Assembly: GCA_046541195.1 (NCBI GenBank)
Contig: JBKHDT010000062.1
Span: forward strand, 1-13,293
Reading direction: 5' to 3'
Length of the DNA: 13,293 bases
DNA from: JBKHDT01 sp046541195
GTDB lineage: Bacteria; Pseudomonadota; Gammaproteobacteria; Halothiobacillales; Halothiobacillaceae
The notes below the pieces were generated by a model, which saw only the letters and a list, made by a program, of their open reading frames with translations, was not told the DNA's origin and did not search any database. Positions 1 through 7,095 of the stretch are shown here, piece after piece. The stretch's first letter is position 1. Each line of letters starts with the position of its first letter. Made by a program: the position numbers and the translations under genes.

Positions 1-1821
1 GCCCACGCCGCCCCCGGCGATCTGGACGAGACCTACGGGGAGCTAGGCCTCGTGACCTTCGATGAGGTTGGGGCGGCGGTCACCGACATGGCCTTCAACG
101 CCGAGGACCAGTCGGTGTGGGCTGGCATGCGGCGCAATGGCGAGCTGACCGAGCTGGCGGTGTGGCGCCGCAATCAGGACGGGTCGCTGGATGCCGGTTT
201 CGGGGATCTCGGCGTGGCGACCTTCGAGTTTGGTGCCGAGATCGAGCGGGCGAATGCCGTCGCGGTCCAGCCCGATGGCAAGGTCGTGGTGGTCGGCAGC
301 AGCGGGGATGAACGGCTCGGGCGGCTGACGGTAATGCGGCTGGATTCGGCCGGGCAGCTGGACAATGGTTTCGGGGCCGGTGGGCGCACGGTAGTCGAGC
401 TCGGCACGGGTGGTCTCGAGGTGCCGGTGGCGGTTGCGGTACAGCCGGATAATCGGATCCTGGTTGGCGGCAGTGTCCGCACCACCGAAGGCAGTGACTT
501 CTTCGTGATCCGTCTGGAAGAAGACGGCAGCCGTGACATGACCTTCGGGGTGGAGGGCATCGCGGTGGCGGGTTTTACCGACCCGGGTGGCGTGGCCAGT
601 CGCCTGGTGGTGGCCCCGGATGGCGCGATTACCATGGTCGGAACGCTCGGTGATTCCGATACCCCGAGCCTCGGCGTGGTCCGGTTTGCCGCCGACGGCC
701 TGCCGGACGGGACTTTTGCCGGCGGGGGGATTCTGGAAACCAGTCTTGAGGGCGAGTATGCCACCGGCAGCGCGATCGAGCTTCAGCCGGATGGCAAGAC
801 CCTGGTGGCCGGCAGTATCGGTTCGGGGCGTGACCTGCGTCCGGTGGTACTGCGCCTTCGCAGCAATGGCGAGCTGGATGCCCAGTTCGGTGTCGGGGGC
901 GTGGTGGAGGTCGACACGGGGTTGTCCGGTGCGGATGCCTATCGGGCGTTCGTGACTGACCTGCGGCGTCGGCCCGACGGGCGTCTGGTGCTGGCGATCG
1001 TGAGCGAGGCGCTGACCGAGGTCCCGGGCGAGGAAGAGGACGATCCTTCGACGTGGGTCGTGTCCGCCCGGACTTCCCACCTGGCGATGCTCAACGAGAT
1101 CGGGACCCGCTATACCCGCTTTGGCGACAACGGGCTTGCCTCGGTCACGTTCGGCTCTGGCCAGACTGTGGTCAACACCATCGATCTGCAGATCGATGGT
1201 GCCATCCTGGTCGCGGGCAATCGGGCGGGCTGGCCGCTGACTGACGGGGATGACCTGCAGATGGGCGCCCCGGCGGACGCGGTGGGCGCGGGCGCGCGTT
1301 TTGTCGGTGAGTCGTTCCTGATGTTGCCTGCGCGGTTCCCCTCAGAGACGTTGACGGATGTGAAACCGGAGACGGAGCAGGAGTCAGGGCCGCTGGCGGT
1401 CGATGCGCTGGATGTCAACGTGCATGTGCCTGCGCGGGTGGAAGACGGCCAGTTGTCCGTCGATGGGGGCGAGACTTTCCTGGATCACTGGGGTTGGGTG
1501 CGCAACGGGGATCAACTGGTCATCCGGCATACCGCAAGCGCCGATTACGAGGGTGAGGAGCGCAGCACGCTGGAGGCCGGCGGGTTGGTGAGTGCACGCA
1601 ATCCGGCCCTGTGGCGTGGTCGTCAGGCCGACGCGACCTTCACGACCGTGGTGGAGGCCGAACCCGAGCCCGAGCCCGAGCCGGAACCCGAGCCCGAGCC
1701 GGAACCCGATCCGGAACCGGACACCTTCGGTGGGGCCTGGCATCCGCTGGCGCTGCTGGTCTTGCTGCTGCCCTTCGGACTGCGCCGGCTTCGCGGCCGG
1801 GGCGGCGCGGGGCGCGGTTGA
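1..1821 (+). CDS. Delta-60 repeat protein with EP-rich linker and GlyGly-CTERM-like tail (5'-partial)
   Basis: The reading frame is open from base 1, so the start codon lies outside the window; 606 residues are visible. The first residues read AHAAPGDLDETYGELG. This looks like a signal peptidase site (AHA|A) followed directly by the first delta-60 repeat, so probably only the signal peptide is missing. At least six further repeats follow, each with a G-x-LD-x-x-FG-x-x-G start and a later QPDGK-(V/I)-LV-x-G core (for example around 181-300, 352-470, 772-825 and 841-910). A beta-rich domain lies at about 1387-1650, with the pattern VRNGDQLVIRHTAS seen in other surface proteins. Next come ten Glu/Asp-Pro dipeptides and a tail of GG, a hydrophobic stretch (LALLVLLLPFGL) and an Arg-rich end, which resembles GlyGly-CTERM signals processed by rhombosortase. 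The protein is probably exported and surface-attached or released. Its ligand or activity is unknown. The family assignment is solid; the sorting type is inferred. Confidence 0.85.
   Translation, partial: AHAAPGDLDETYGELGLVTFDEVGAAVTDMAFNAEDQSVWAGMRRNGELTELAVWRRNQDGSLDAGFGDLGVATFEFGAEIERANAVAVQPDGKVVVVGSSGDERLGRLTVMRLDSAGQLDNGFGAGGRTVVELGTGGLEVPVAVAVQPDNRILVGGSVRTTEGSDFFVIRLEEDGSRDMTFGVEGIAVAGFTDPGGVASRLVVAPDGAITMVGTLGDSDTPSLGVVRFAADGLPDGTFAGGGILETSLEGEYATGSAIELQPDGKTLVAGSIGSGRDLRPVVLRLRSNGELDAQFGVGGVVEVDTGLSGADAYRAFVTDLRRRPDGRLVLAIVSEALTEVPGEEEDDPSTWVVSARTSHLAMLNEIGTRYTRFGDNGLASVTFGSGQTVVNTIDLQIDGAILVAGNRAGWPLTDGDDLQMGAPADAVGAGARFVGESFLMLPARFPSETLTDVKPETEQESGPLAVDALDVNVHVPARVEDGQLSVDGGETFLDHWGWVRNGDQLVIRHTASADYEGEERSTLEAGGLVSARNPALWRGRQADATFTTVVEAEPEPEPEPEPEPEPEPDPEPDTFGGAWHPLALLVLLLPFGLRRLRGRGGAGRG
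1660..1719 (+). repeat. Glu-Pro dipeptide repeat tract
   Basis: Ten consecutive acidic-proline dipeptides (nine EP, one DP) are encoded by GAA/GAG/GAT and CCC/CCG codons. Part of the tract shows an 18-nt higher-order period (GAGCCCGAGCCG-type blocks at 1666-1683 and 1684-1701). It separates the last folded domain from the C-terminal sorting-like tail, so it probably acts as an extended, stiff linker across or out of the envelope. Because the unit is a multiple of three, length changes by slippage would keep the frame. Confidence 0.85.
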
Positions 1822-1846
1822 GCGCCGCCCTTCGGGCATTTTCCAT

Positions 1847-1880
1847 CCGGGAAGGTCTGCATGCATGCGGATCTTCCCGG
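1847..1880. repeat. 34-nt near-perfect palindrome downstream of the delta-60 gene
   Basis: The left half ccgggaaggtctgcatg and right half catgcggatcttcccgg are inverted copies matching at 15 of 17 positions. In the plus-strand RNA both mismatches become G-U wobbles, so the whole element could fold. No T-run follows, so it is not a standard intrinsic terminator. It lies 25 nt after the delta-60 stop codon and just before a promoter-like sequence. It could be a 3' mRNA-stabilising stem, a dispersed extragenic palindrome or an operator. Confidence 0.6.
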
Positions 1881-1886
1881 GCAGAG

Positions 1887-1915
1887 TTTCCATAATCGCC
1901 GGAAAGACTTATCAT
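1887..1915 (+). promoter_or_regulatory. Candidate sigma70-type promoter ahead of the arg cluster
   Basis: TTTCCA (1887-1892) and TATCAT (1910-1915) are separated by 17 nt. They match the -35 consensus at 4 of 6 and the -10 consensus at 5 of 6 positions. Transcription would start near 1922, directly in front of the terminator hairpin at 1928-1952 and about 78 nt before argD. A short dyad (TTTCC...GGAAA, 1887-1905) overlaps it. No convincing ArgR box is visible. The call rests on consensus matching only. Confidence 0.35.
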
Positions 1916-1927
1916 GTCCGGCTCGGA

Positions 1928-1958
1928 AAAAGGGGCGTGTCGCGCCCCTTTTGTTGTT
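1928..1958 (+). terminator. Intrinsic terminator between the delta-60 gene and argD
   Basis: The stem AAAAGGGGCG (1928-1937), loop TGTCG and CGCCCCTTTT (1943-1952) form ten perfect pairs, followed by a T-rich tail (TTTTGTTGTT, 1949-1958). It lies 106 nt after the delta-60 stop codon and 42 nt before the argD start. The simplest role is to end the upstream transcript. Its position downstream of a promoter-like pair means it could also sit in the argD leader. Confidence 0.75.
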
Positions 1959-1999
1959 GGCCCGCATCGGGTCGGTTTTGAGGTTCGAGGAACACGTCC

Positions 2000-3184
2000 A
2001 TGCCCGGACATCTGATGCCCACCTACAGGCGCCTGCCGGTCACCTTTGTGCGCGGCGAAGGCGCCGTGCTGCACGACGAGGCCGGCACGGCCTATCTGGA
2101 CGCACTCAGTGGGATCGCGGTCACCAACCTCGGACACGCGCAGCCCGACGTCACCAAGGCGATCTGTGACCAGGCCGGTACCCTGATCCACACCTCCAAC
2201 TACTACGGCATTGCCTGGCAGGAGCGCCTGGCGGACCGGCTTGCGCAGGTCTCCGGTCTGGAGAAGGCCTTTTTCTGCAACTCCGGGGCCGAGGCCAACG
2301 AGGCGGCCATCAAGCTGGCCCGTCTGCACGCTCAGCGGCGGGGCATCGAGCGACCGGCGATCCTCGTGATGGAAAACAGCTTTCACGGGCGGACCATGGC
2401 CACTCTGTCGGCCACCGGCAACCGCAAGATCCAGGAAGGGTTCGCGCCGCTGCTGGAGGGGTTTGTCCGCGTGCCGTTCGGTGACTTGTCCGCCATCGAG
2501 GCGCTGGCCGCGCAGCGGGACGACCTGGTGGCGGTGCTGGTCGAGCCGGTGCAGGGCGAGGGCGGCGTGCGACCCGCCCAGGCCGGTTACCTGGCCGGGC
2601 TGCGTGCGCTGTGCGACCGGCATGACTGGCTGATGATGGTCGACGAGGTGCAGGCTGGAGTCGGACGGACCGGGCGCTGGTTCGGCTTCCAGCACGAGTC
2701 GGTGCTGCCGGACGTGATCACGCTGGCCAAGGGGCTGGGCAATGGCCTGCCCATCGGGGCGACGCTGGCCGCGGGCCGGGCGGCGGACCTGTTCGGACCG
2801 GGGCATCACGGATCGACCTTCGGGGGCAACCCGCTGGTTTGTCGGGCCGCCCATGCGGTGCTGGAGGTGATCGAGCGCGACGGCCTGCTGGCGCGGGCTG
2901 AGCGCTTGGGCGCGCGCATCCGGGACGGGCTGGCCGGTGCGCTGGCTGACTGCGATGCCGTGCGGGAGGTCAGGGGACGCGGGCTGATGATCGGCATCGA
3001 GCTCGACCGACCCTGCCCGGAACTGATCGGGCGGGCGCTCGAGGAAGAACGGTTGCTGATCAACGTCACGGCCGGGTGCGTGGTGCGCCTGTTGCCGCCA
3101 TTGATTCTTTCCGACGAGCAGGCCGACCGGGTGGTGACCGCCGTCGCCGGTCTCGTCAAACGGCACGTTGCCGAAACGGATTGA
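2000..3184 (+). CDS. argD: Acetylornithine aminotransferase ArgD
   Basis: This is a cytoplasmic PLP enzyme of class III, 394 residues, a normal length. It interconverts N-acetylglutamate semialdehyde and N-acetylornithine using glutamate (fourth step of arginine synthesis). Family members often also act as succinyldiaminopimelate aminotransferase in lysine synthesis. Recognisable pieces are LPVTFVRGEGA near the N-terminus, DALSGIAVTNLGHA, the CNSGAEANEAAIKLAR phosphate-binding segment, VDEVQAGVGRTG with cofactor-contacting Asp215, and the ITLAKGLGNGLPIGA motif with the PLP-binding Lys244. The C-terminal VVRLLPPL is also typical. The start at 2000 has GAGGA about 8 nt upstream; Met6 (2015) is a weaker alternative. 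It is the first gene of the cluster, followed by argF after 44 nt. Confidence 0.95.
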   Translation: MPGHLMPTYRRLPVTFVRGEGAVLHDEAGTAYLDALSGIAVTNLGHAQPDVTKAICDQAGTLIHTSNYYGIAWQERLADRLAQVSGLEKAFFCNSGAEANEAAIKLARLHAQRRGIERPAILVMENSFHGRTMATLSATGNRKIQEGFAPLLEGFVRVPFGDLSAIEALAAQRDDLVAVLVEPVQGEGGVRPAQAGYLAGLRALCDRHDWLMMVDEVQAGVGRTGRWFGFQHESVLPDVITLAKGLGNGLPIGATLAAGRAADLFGPGHHGSTFGGNPLVCRAAHAVLEVIERDGLLARAERLGARIRDGLAGALADCDAVREVRGRGLMIGIELDRPCPELIGRALEEERLLINVTAGCVVRLLPPLILSDEQADRVVTAVAGLVKRHVAETD

Positions 3185-3228
3185 CTCCCGGCCTCGCCCG
3201 TCAGGCGAACCGGGTCTTCGGAGATTTT

Positions 3229-4146
3229 ATGTCAACACGTCATTTTCTGAGCCTGCTGGACCTGACGCCGGCGGAGCACGAGCAAATTCTGGAACGGGCC
3301 GCAACGCTTGCCCGCCTGCGCGCCGCGAACGTCCGCGTGGAAACCCTGCGCGGCCGGGTTCTGGCCATGATCTTCGAGAAAGCCTCCACCCGGACGCGGC
3401 TATCCTTCGAGGCGGGCATGGCCCAGCTCGGAGGCAGCGCGATCTTTCTCTCGCCCCGCGATACGCAGCTGGGGCGCGGCGAACCGGTCGAGGATTCCGC
3501 CCGCGTGATGTCGCGGATGGTGGACGCGGTGATGATCCGCACCAAGGCACATGCAATGATCGAGTCGTTTGCGGCGCACTCGCGGGTGCCGGTCATCAAC
3601 GCGCTGACCGACTTCAACCATCCCTGCCAGCTGCTGGCGGACGTGTTCACCTACCGTCAGCACCGCGGGGACATCCGGGGCCGCACGGTCGCCTGGATCG
3701 GGGATGGCTTCAATATGTGCAACACCTACATCAACGCCACCCGCGTCTACGACTTCAACCTGCGCGTTGCCTGTCCGCCGGGTTACGAGCCGGACCCGAC
3801 GCTGGTCGCGGCGGCGGGCGAGCGCGTACGGCTGGTGCGCTCCGCGGCGGAGGCGGCCAAAGGCGCCGATCTGGTGGTGACCGATGTCTGGGCCAGCATG
3901 GGCCAGGAAGAGGAGCAGCAGCGCCGTCGGCGGGACTTCGCCGAGTACCGGGTGGACGCCGAGATCATGGCCGCTGCGGCGCCGGATGCCCTGTTCATGC
4001 ACTGCCTGCCGGCGCATCGGGGCGAGGAGGTTAGCGCCGAGGTGATCGACGGGCCGCAGAGCGTGGTCTGGGACGAGGCGGAGGCCCGGCTGCACACCCA
4101 GAAGGCACTGCTGGAATTCCTCATTCTCGGCGGCGTGCCGGACTGA
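3229..4146 (+). CDS. argF: Ornithine carbamoyltransferase ArgF
   Basis: Catalyses ornithine plus carbamoyl phosphate to citrulline (sixth step of arginine synthesis) in the cytoplasm. The 305-residue product matches the usual length. The carbamoyl-phosphate loop STRTR is at residues 53-57, HPCQ at 131-134, the ornithine-binding loop DVWASMG at 219-225 and HCLP with the catalytic Cys at 258-261. The ornithine-type SMG loop argues against an N-acetyl- or N-succinyl-ornithine variant or aspartate carbamoyltransferase. The frame stays open upstream to 3076 inside argD, but homology begins at MSTRHFLSLLDL and GGAG lies just ahead of the ATG at 3229, so that start is chosen. argA follows after 4 nt, so the two are very likely translated from one transcript. 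Confidence 0.95.
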   Translation: MSTRHFLSLLDLTPAEHEQILERAATLARLRAANVRVETLRGRVLAMIFEKASTRTRLSFEAGMAQLGGSAIFLSPRDTQLGRGEPVEDSARVMSRMVDAVMIRTKAHAMIESFAAHSRVPVINALTDFNHPCQLLADVFTYRQHRGDIRGRTVAWIGDGFNMCNTYINATRVYDFNLRVACPPGYEPDPTLVAAAGERVRLVRSAAEAAKGADLVVTDVWASMGQEEEQQRRRRDFAEYRVDAEIMAAAAPDALFMHCLPAHRGEEVSAEVIDGPQSVVWDEAEARLHTQKALLEFLILGGVPD

Positions 4147-4150
4147 GTCG

Positions 4151-5482
4151 ATGATGGGCGGACAGTCTGCGCAGGGGGAAGTGCCGAGCCTGCCGCTGGT
4201 GCGCGGCCTGCGCGACGCGGTGCCTTACATCCGCGCCCATCAGGGACACGTGTTCGTGGTGGCGCTCGGGGGCGAGGCGCTGGCGGATGAAGCGGCCTTT
4301 ACGGTGTTCGTCCAGGATCTGTTGCTGCTTACCCATTTGGGCATTCGACTGGTGCTGGTGCCCGGTGCCCGGCCCCAGATCAATCGCCGTCTGGCCCGTG
4401 ACGGGATCAGGTCGTCCTTCCACGAGGGGCTGCGCGTCACCGATGAAGAAACCCTGGATGGGGTCTGTGAAGCGGTGGGTGCCCTGCAGTTCGAGCTGGT
4501 TTCCTGGCTCTCCACCCGCCTCGGTCCCGAATCCGCCGCCGGACTCGCACAGCGGGTCGTCAGTGGCAACTTCGTCACCGCCCGTCCCATGGGGATCATC
4601 GACGGGATCGACCTGGGGCATACCGGCCGGGTGCGGCGGATCGATGTGGACGGGGTGCGTGCCGCGCTGGCGAACGGCTCGGTGGTGGTGCAAGGCAATC
4701 TCGGGCATTCGCCGACCGGCGAGCTGTTCAACCTGCGCGCCGAGGACATTGCCGTCGCCATGTCCGTGGCGCTTGGCGCCGACAAGCTGATCTTCCTGAC
4801 GGACCCGCTGGACGACCTGCCCGGCGTCCTGTCACTGTCCGAGGCCGTCGAACTGGCGGCCGACCAGCGCCTGAGCGAGGAGTTTCGCTTGCACCTGGAA
4901 AGCGCCGTGGAAGCCTGTCGCCGCGGGGTCGACCGGGTGCACCTGGTTGACCGGGAAATCGACGGGGCCTTGCTGGCCGAGCTTTTCACCCGCGACGGCT
5001 GTGGCACCCTGATTACCGCCGAGGCCTACGAGCGGACCCGCCCGGCGACCCTCGACGACATTGGCGGCATTGTCGCGCTGATCGAGCCGCTGGAGCAGGC
5101 CGGCGTGCTGGTGCGTCGCTCCCGCGAACAGCTGGAACTGGAGATCGGCCGCTTCACGGTCATCGAGCGGGATGGCGATGTCATCGGTTGCGCCGCGCTG
5201 TACCCGGACATCGAGGCCCGGACCGGCGAGCTGGCCTGCCTGGTGATTCACCCCGACTACCGCGGCGAGGGCCGGGCCGGTCGGCTGCTTGCGTTCATGG
5301 AGCAGCTGGCCCGCAAGCAGGGGCTGGCCTCGATCTTCGTGCTCAGCACCCAGACCACCCACTGGTTCAAGGAGCGCGGCTTCGTGCCGGTGGCCCTGGA
5401 TGAACTGCCCGTGGCACGGCAGGCGCTCTACAATTTTCGGCGCAATTCCCGGATATTCCGCAAGCGCCTCGCAGCGGGCTGA
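4151..5482 (+). CDS. argA: N-acetylglutamate synthase ArgA
   Basis: Catalyses acetyl-CoA plus glutamate to N-acetylglutamate, the committed and normally arginine-inhibited step of arginine synthesis. At 443 residues it equals the length of the E. coli enzyme. Residues 1 to about 290 form the amino-acid-kinase-like domain (LGGEAL at 39-44, GARPQI at 72-77, VVSGNFVTARPMG at 136-148). In this family that domain binds arginine and is not itself a kinase. Residues about 295-443 form the GNAT acetyltransferase domain, with the acetyl-CoA loop HPDYRGEGRAGRLL at 367-380 and HWFKERGF at 404-411. The start has no strong Shine-Dalgarno and lies 4 nt after the argF stop, which suggests translational coupling; ATG at 4154 is equally possible. 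Having this gene beside argD and argF gives the cluster both its first, regulated step and two later ones. Confidence 0.95.
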   Translation: MMGGQSAQGEVPSLPLVRGLRDAVPYIRAHQGHVFVVALGGEALADEAAFTVFVQDLLLLTHLGIRLVLVPGARPQINRRLARDGIRSSFHEGLRVTDEETLDGVCEAVGALQFELVSWLSTRLGPESAAGLAQRVVSGNFVTARPMGIIDGIDLGHTGRVRRIDVDGVRAALANGSVVVQGNLGHSPTGELFNLRAEDIAVAMSVALGADKLIFLTDPLDDLPGVLSLSEAVELAADQRLSEEFRLHLESAVEACRRGVDRVHLVDREIDGALLAELFTRDGCGTLITAEAYERTRPATLDDIGGIVALIEPLEQAGVLVRRSREQLELEIGRFTVIERDGDVIGCAALYPDIEARTGELACLVIHPDYRGEGRAGRLLAFMEQLARKQGLASIFVLSTQTTHWFKERGFVPVALDELPVARQALYNFRRNSRIFRKRLAAG

Positions 5483-5486
5483 AGGC

Positions 5487-6239
5487 GTGCTCGAGCACGA
5501 GACCACGCCGGGTGTCGGGGTGACCGCCGATGAGCTGGTCCGTCAATTCAGGCAGGGCAAGCTTGTCGATCCGTCGTTCCCCCTGCACTACGACAGGCAC
5601 GGCTTGCAGCTGATGGTCAGCCCTGACGGCCCTGAAGAACTGGGCCAGCAGCCGCTGCGCGTCGATTTTGTATCCGATCCGCGGTTTCGCCAGCCGCTGC
5701 GGGTTTTCGAGCCGCTCGCCCGCGCAGTGGGCCTGGGCAAGGGGCAGCGGCCCCATGTCGGTGACCTGAGCGCCGGTCTTGGCCGTGATGCCTGGGCGCT
5801 GGCTTCGGCCGGCTGCCGGGTCGAGGCCCGCGAGCGGCATCCGGTGATTGCGGCCCTGCTGGCCGATGGCCTGGCGCGGGCGCGGGCGGATGCGGCGACC
5901 CGAGCCATCGCCGAGCGGATCGACCTGGTATTCGGTGAGGCCGCCGGCCTGCTGGCCGATCCCCCGCCGGTGCTGCTGTTCGACCCGATGTTTCCCGAGC
6001 GGCAGAAGTCGGCCCTGGTGAAACGCGCCATGCGCCTGTTTCGGCAACTGGTCGGGGAGGACCCCGATGCCGGTGCGGTGCTCGCTGCCGCATTGCAAAG
6101 CGGCTGCCGGCGCGTGGTGGTCAAGCGTCCGCGCCATGCCCCCGAACTCGGCGGCATCACGCCGACGCACGTCATTCACGGCACCCGCCTGCGATTCGAC
6201 GTCTACCTGCCGACCCCGGTGCAGCGTTCGAGCGGCTGA
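5487..6239 (+). CDS. rsmJ: 16S rRNA (guanine(1516)-N(2))-methyltransferase RsmJ
   Basis: A SAM-dependent class I methyltransferase that modifies G1516 (E. coli numbering) of 16S rRNA. The SAM-binding motif I is DLSAGLGRDA (residues 93-102 from the chosen start), followed by SAGCRVEARERHPVIAALLADGL. The family signature DPMFP (166-170) continues into QKSALVKRAMRLFRQLVG. Later, RVVVKRP and the C-terminal GTRLRFDVYLPTPV match the family end. The start is uncertain. GTG at 5487, 4 nt after the argA stop, gives 250 residues, the length of the E. coli protein, but the GAAGG before it is too close to be an ideal ribosome site. GTG at 5520 would give 239. The frame also runs upstream into argA, but that part does not look like the family. 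It ends the arg cluster and faces zur tail to tail. Confidence 0.88.
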   Translation: MLEHETTPGVGVTADELVRQFRQGKLVDPSFPLHYDRHGLQLMVSPDGPEELGQQPLRVDFVSDPRFRQPLRVFEPLARAVGLGKGQRPHVGDLSAGLGRDAWALASAGCRVEARERHPVIAALLADGLARARADAATRAIAERIDLVFGEAAGLLADPPPVLLFDPMFPERQKSALVKRAMRLFRQLVGEDPDAGAVLAAALQSGCRRVVVKRPRHAPELGGITPTHVIHGTRLRFDVYLPTPVQRSSG

Positions 6240-6310
6240 ACGCCCCGGCCCCGAATGGCCGCCGGCTGCTGCGCCTGGCGGGCGATCGACGTTTGGGAAA
6301 CCCGGGCGCC

Positions 6311-6799
6311 TCAGGGCTGGTCGGAATCCTCGTGCTGTCGGCAGCGGCAGCACAGACCATGGACTTCCATGGTGCGCCGGGTCACGGCGAAGCCTGCCTG
6401 CTTGGCGGCAGACGCGATGGCGGTGTCGATCGACGCGCTGGACACTTCCTCCACGTGCCCGCAGCGGTCGCAGATAAGCAGTTGGGGGTCGTGCAATTCG
6501 GCGGGATGATCGCAGCCGATATAGGCGTTCAGCGATTCGATGCGGTGGATCAGCCCCTGCCCGCGCAGGAAGTCGAGCGTCCGGTAGATGGTCGGCGGCT
6601 TGAGTGTGTGATCCTCGCTGGACAGGTCATGGATCAGGCTGTAGGCCTTGACCGCCTCGTGGCTTTGCCAGATGGCTTCGAGCACTCTTCGGCGCAGGGG
6701 CGTGAGGCGTGCGCCACTTCGGGTGCAGACGGCCTCTGCATGGGCCATCGCCTCGTCGATGCATCGTTGATGGTGATTGCAGCTACTCATGTCCGGCAT
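6311..6799 (-). CDS. zur: Zinc uptake regulator Zur (Fur family)
   Basis: A 162-residue Fur-family repressor. In known systems Zur binds DNA when loaded with zinc and shuts off zinc-uptake genes. The winged-helix part contains RLTPLRRRVL (31-40) and KPPTIYRTLDFL (67-78). It looks like Zur rather than Fur or PerR. The structural zinc cysteines are C110-x-x-C113 and C150-x-x-C153, and the residues matching the E. coli Zur regulatory site are present as H85, C96, H103 and E118. MEVHGLC near the end is also Zur-like. An unusual Cys/His cluster (C7, H9, H10, C13) sits in the short N-terminal extension. The start at 6799 has TGAGG 4 nt upstream; Met4 (6790) is possible. The gene stands alone between convergent rsmJ and a divergent metallo-hydrolase. 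No clear Zur box is visible in the adjacent spacer. Confidence 0.9.
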   Translation of the reverse strand: MPDMSSCNHHQRCIDEAMAHAEAVCTRSGARLTPLRRRVLEAIWQSHEAVKAYSLIHDLSSEDHTLKPPTIYRTLDFLRGQGLIHRIESLNAYIGCDHPAELHDPQLLICDRCGHVEEVSSASIDTAIASAAKQAGFAVTRRTMEVHGLCCRCRQHEDSDQP

Positions 6800-6816
6800 T
6801 ATGCCTCAGGCGCGCG

Positions 6817-6836
6817 CAGCCCGGTTGTCCGGGCTG
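6817..6836. repeat. Inverted repeat upstream of zur
   Basis: CAGCCCGG, a 4-nt spacer TTGT and CCGGGCTG form a perfect 8-bp dyad. On the plus strand four more pairs (two of them G-U) extend it to 12. It lies 17 nt upstream of the zur start codon, in the 296-bp divergent spacer to the metallo-hydrolase gene. There it could be a leader hairpin or an operator. It does not resemble the AT-rich palindrome of known Zur boxes. The rest of the spacer (6837-7095) holds only weak promoter-like hexamers; the best for zur is TTCGGC-16 nt-TTTTAT on the minus strand (6897 to 6870). Confidence 0.5.
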
Positions 6837-7095
6837 TGTGGGTCGCGGCATGAGTGTCGCGGGGCGTGGATAAAAACACTTCATGAAACTGGCCGAAGGA
6901 TTCGCTGCCCGACCAGGTAAACAGGCCTTCAGTGTGTGGTTTTTGCCGGGTGGGCCGAGGTGGCGTCATGATGCTTGCACAAAGCGTTCACCTGTCCGAC
7001 ACTTCGGGCACCGTTCGGATGACTGACTGTACCCCGACTCCGCAATCGTGCGATGTGCCGTCCACAACAACAGAACAGGGGAGTGAAAAGACACC

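Noticed and set aside
43..1080. 345-codon minus-strand open frame
   Set aside because: Mirror frame of the delta-60 repeats; it has no domain of its own and its His/Arg-rich composition is that of a shadow.
1640..3166. 508-codon minus-strand open frame
   Set aside because: Antisense to argD and the delta-60 tail with typical shadow composition; argD motifs on the plus strand are unambiguous.
3076..3228. Upstream extension of argF by 51 codons
   Set aside because: It overlaps the 3' end of argD, has no family similarity, and a good start with GGAG exists at 3229.
5289..5486. Upstream extension of rsmJ inside argA
   Set aside because: It overlaps the conserved GNAT domain of argA in another frame and does not resemble the RsmJ N-terminus.
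6883..7026. Possible 47-codon gene in the zur/MBL spacer
   Set aside because: No Shine-Dalgarno precedes the ATG and the product has no recognisable feature; probably chance.
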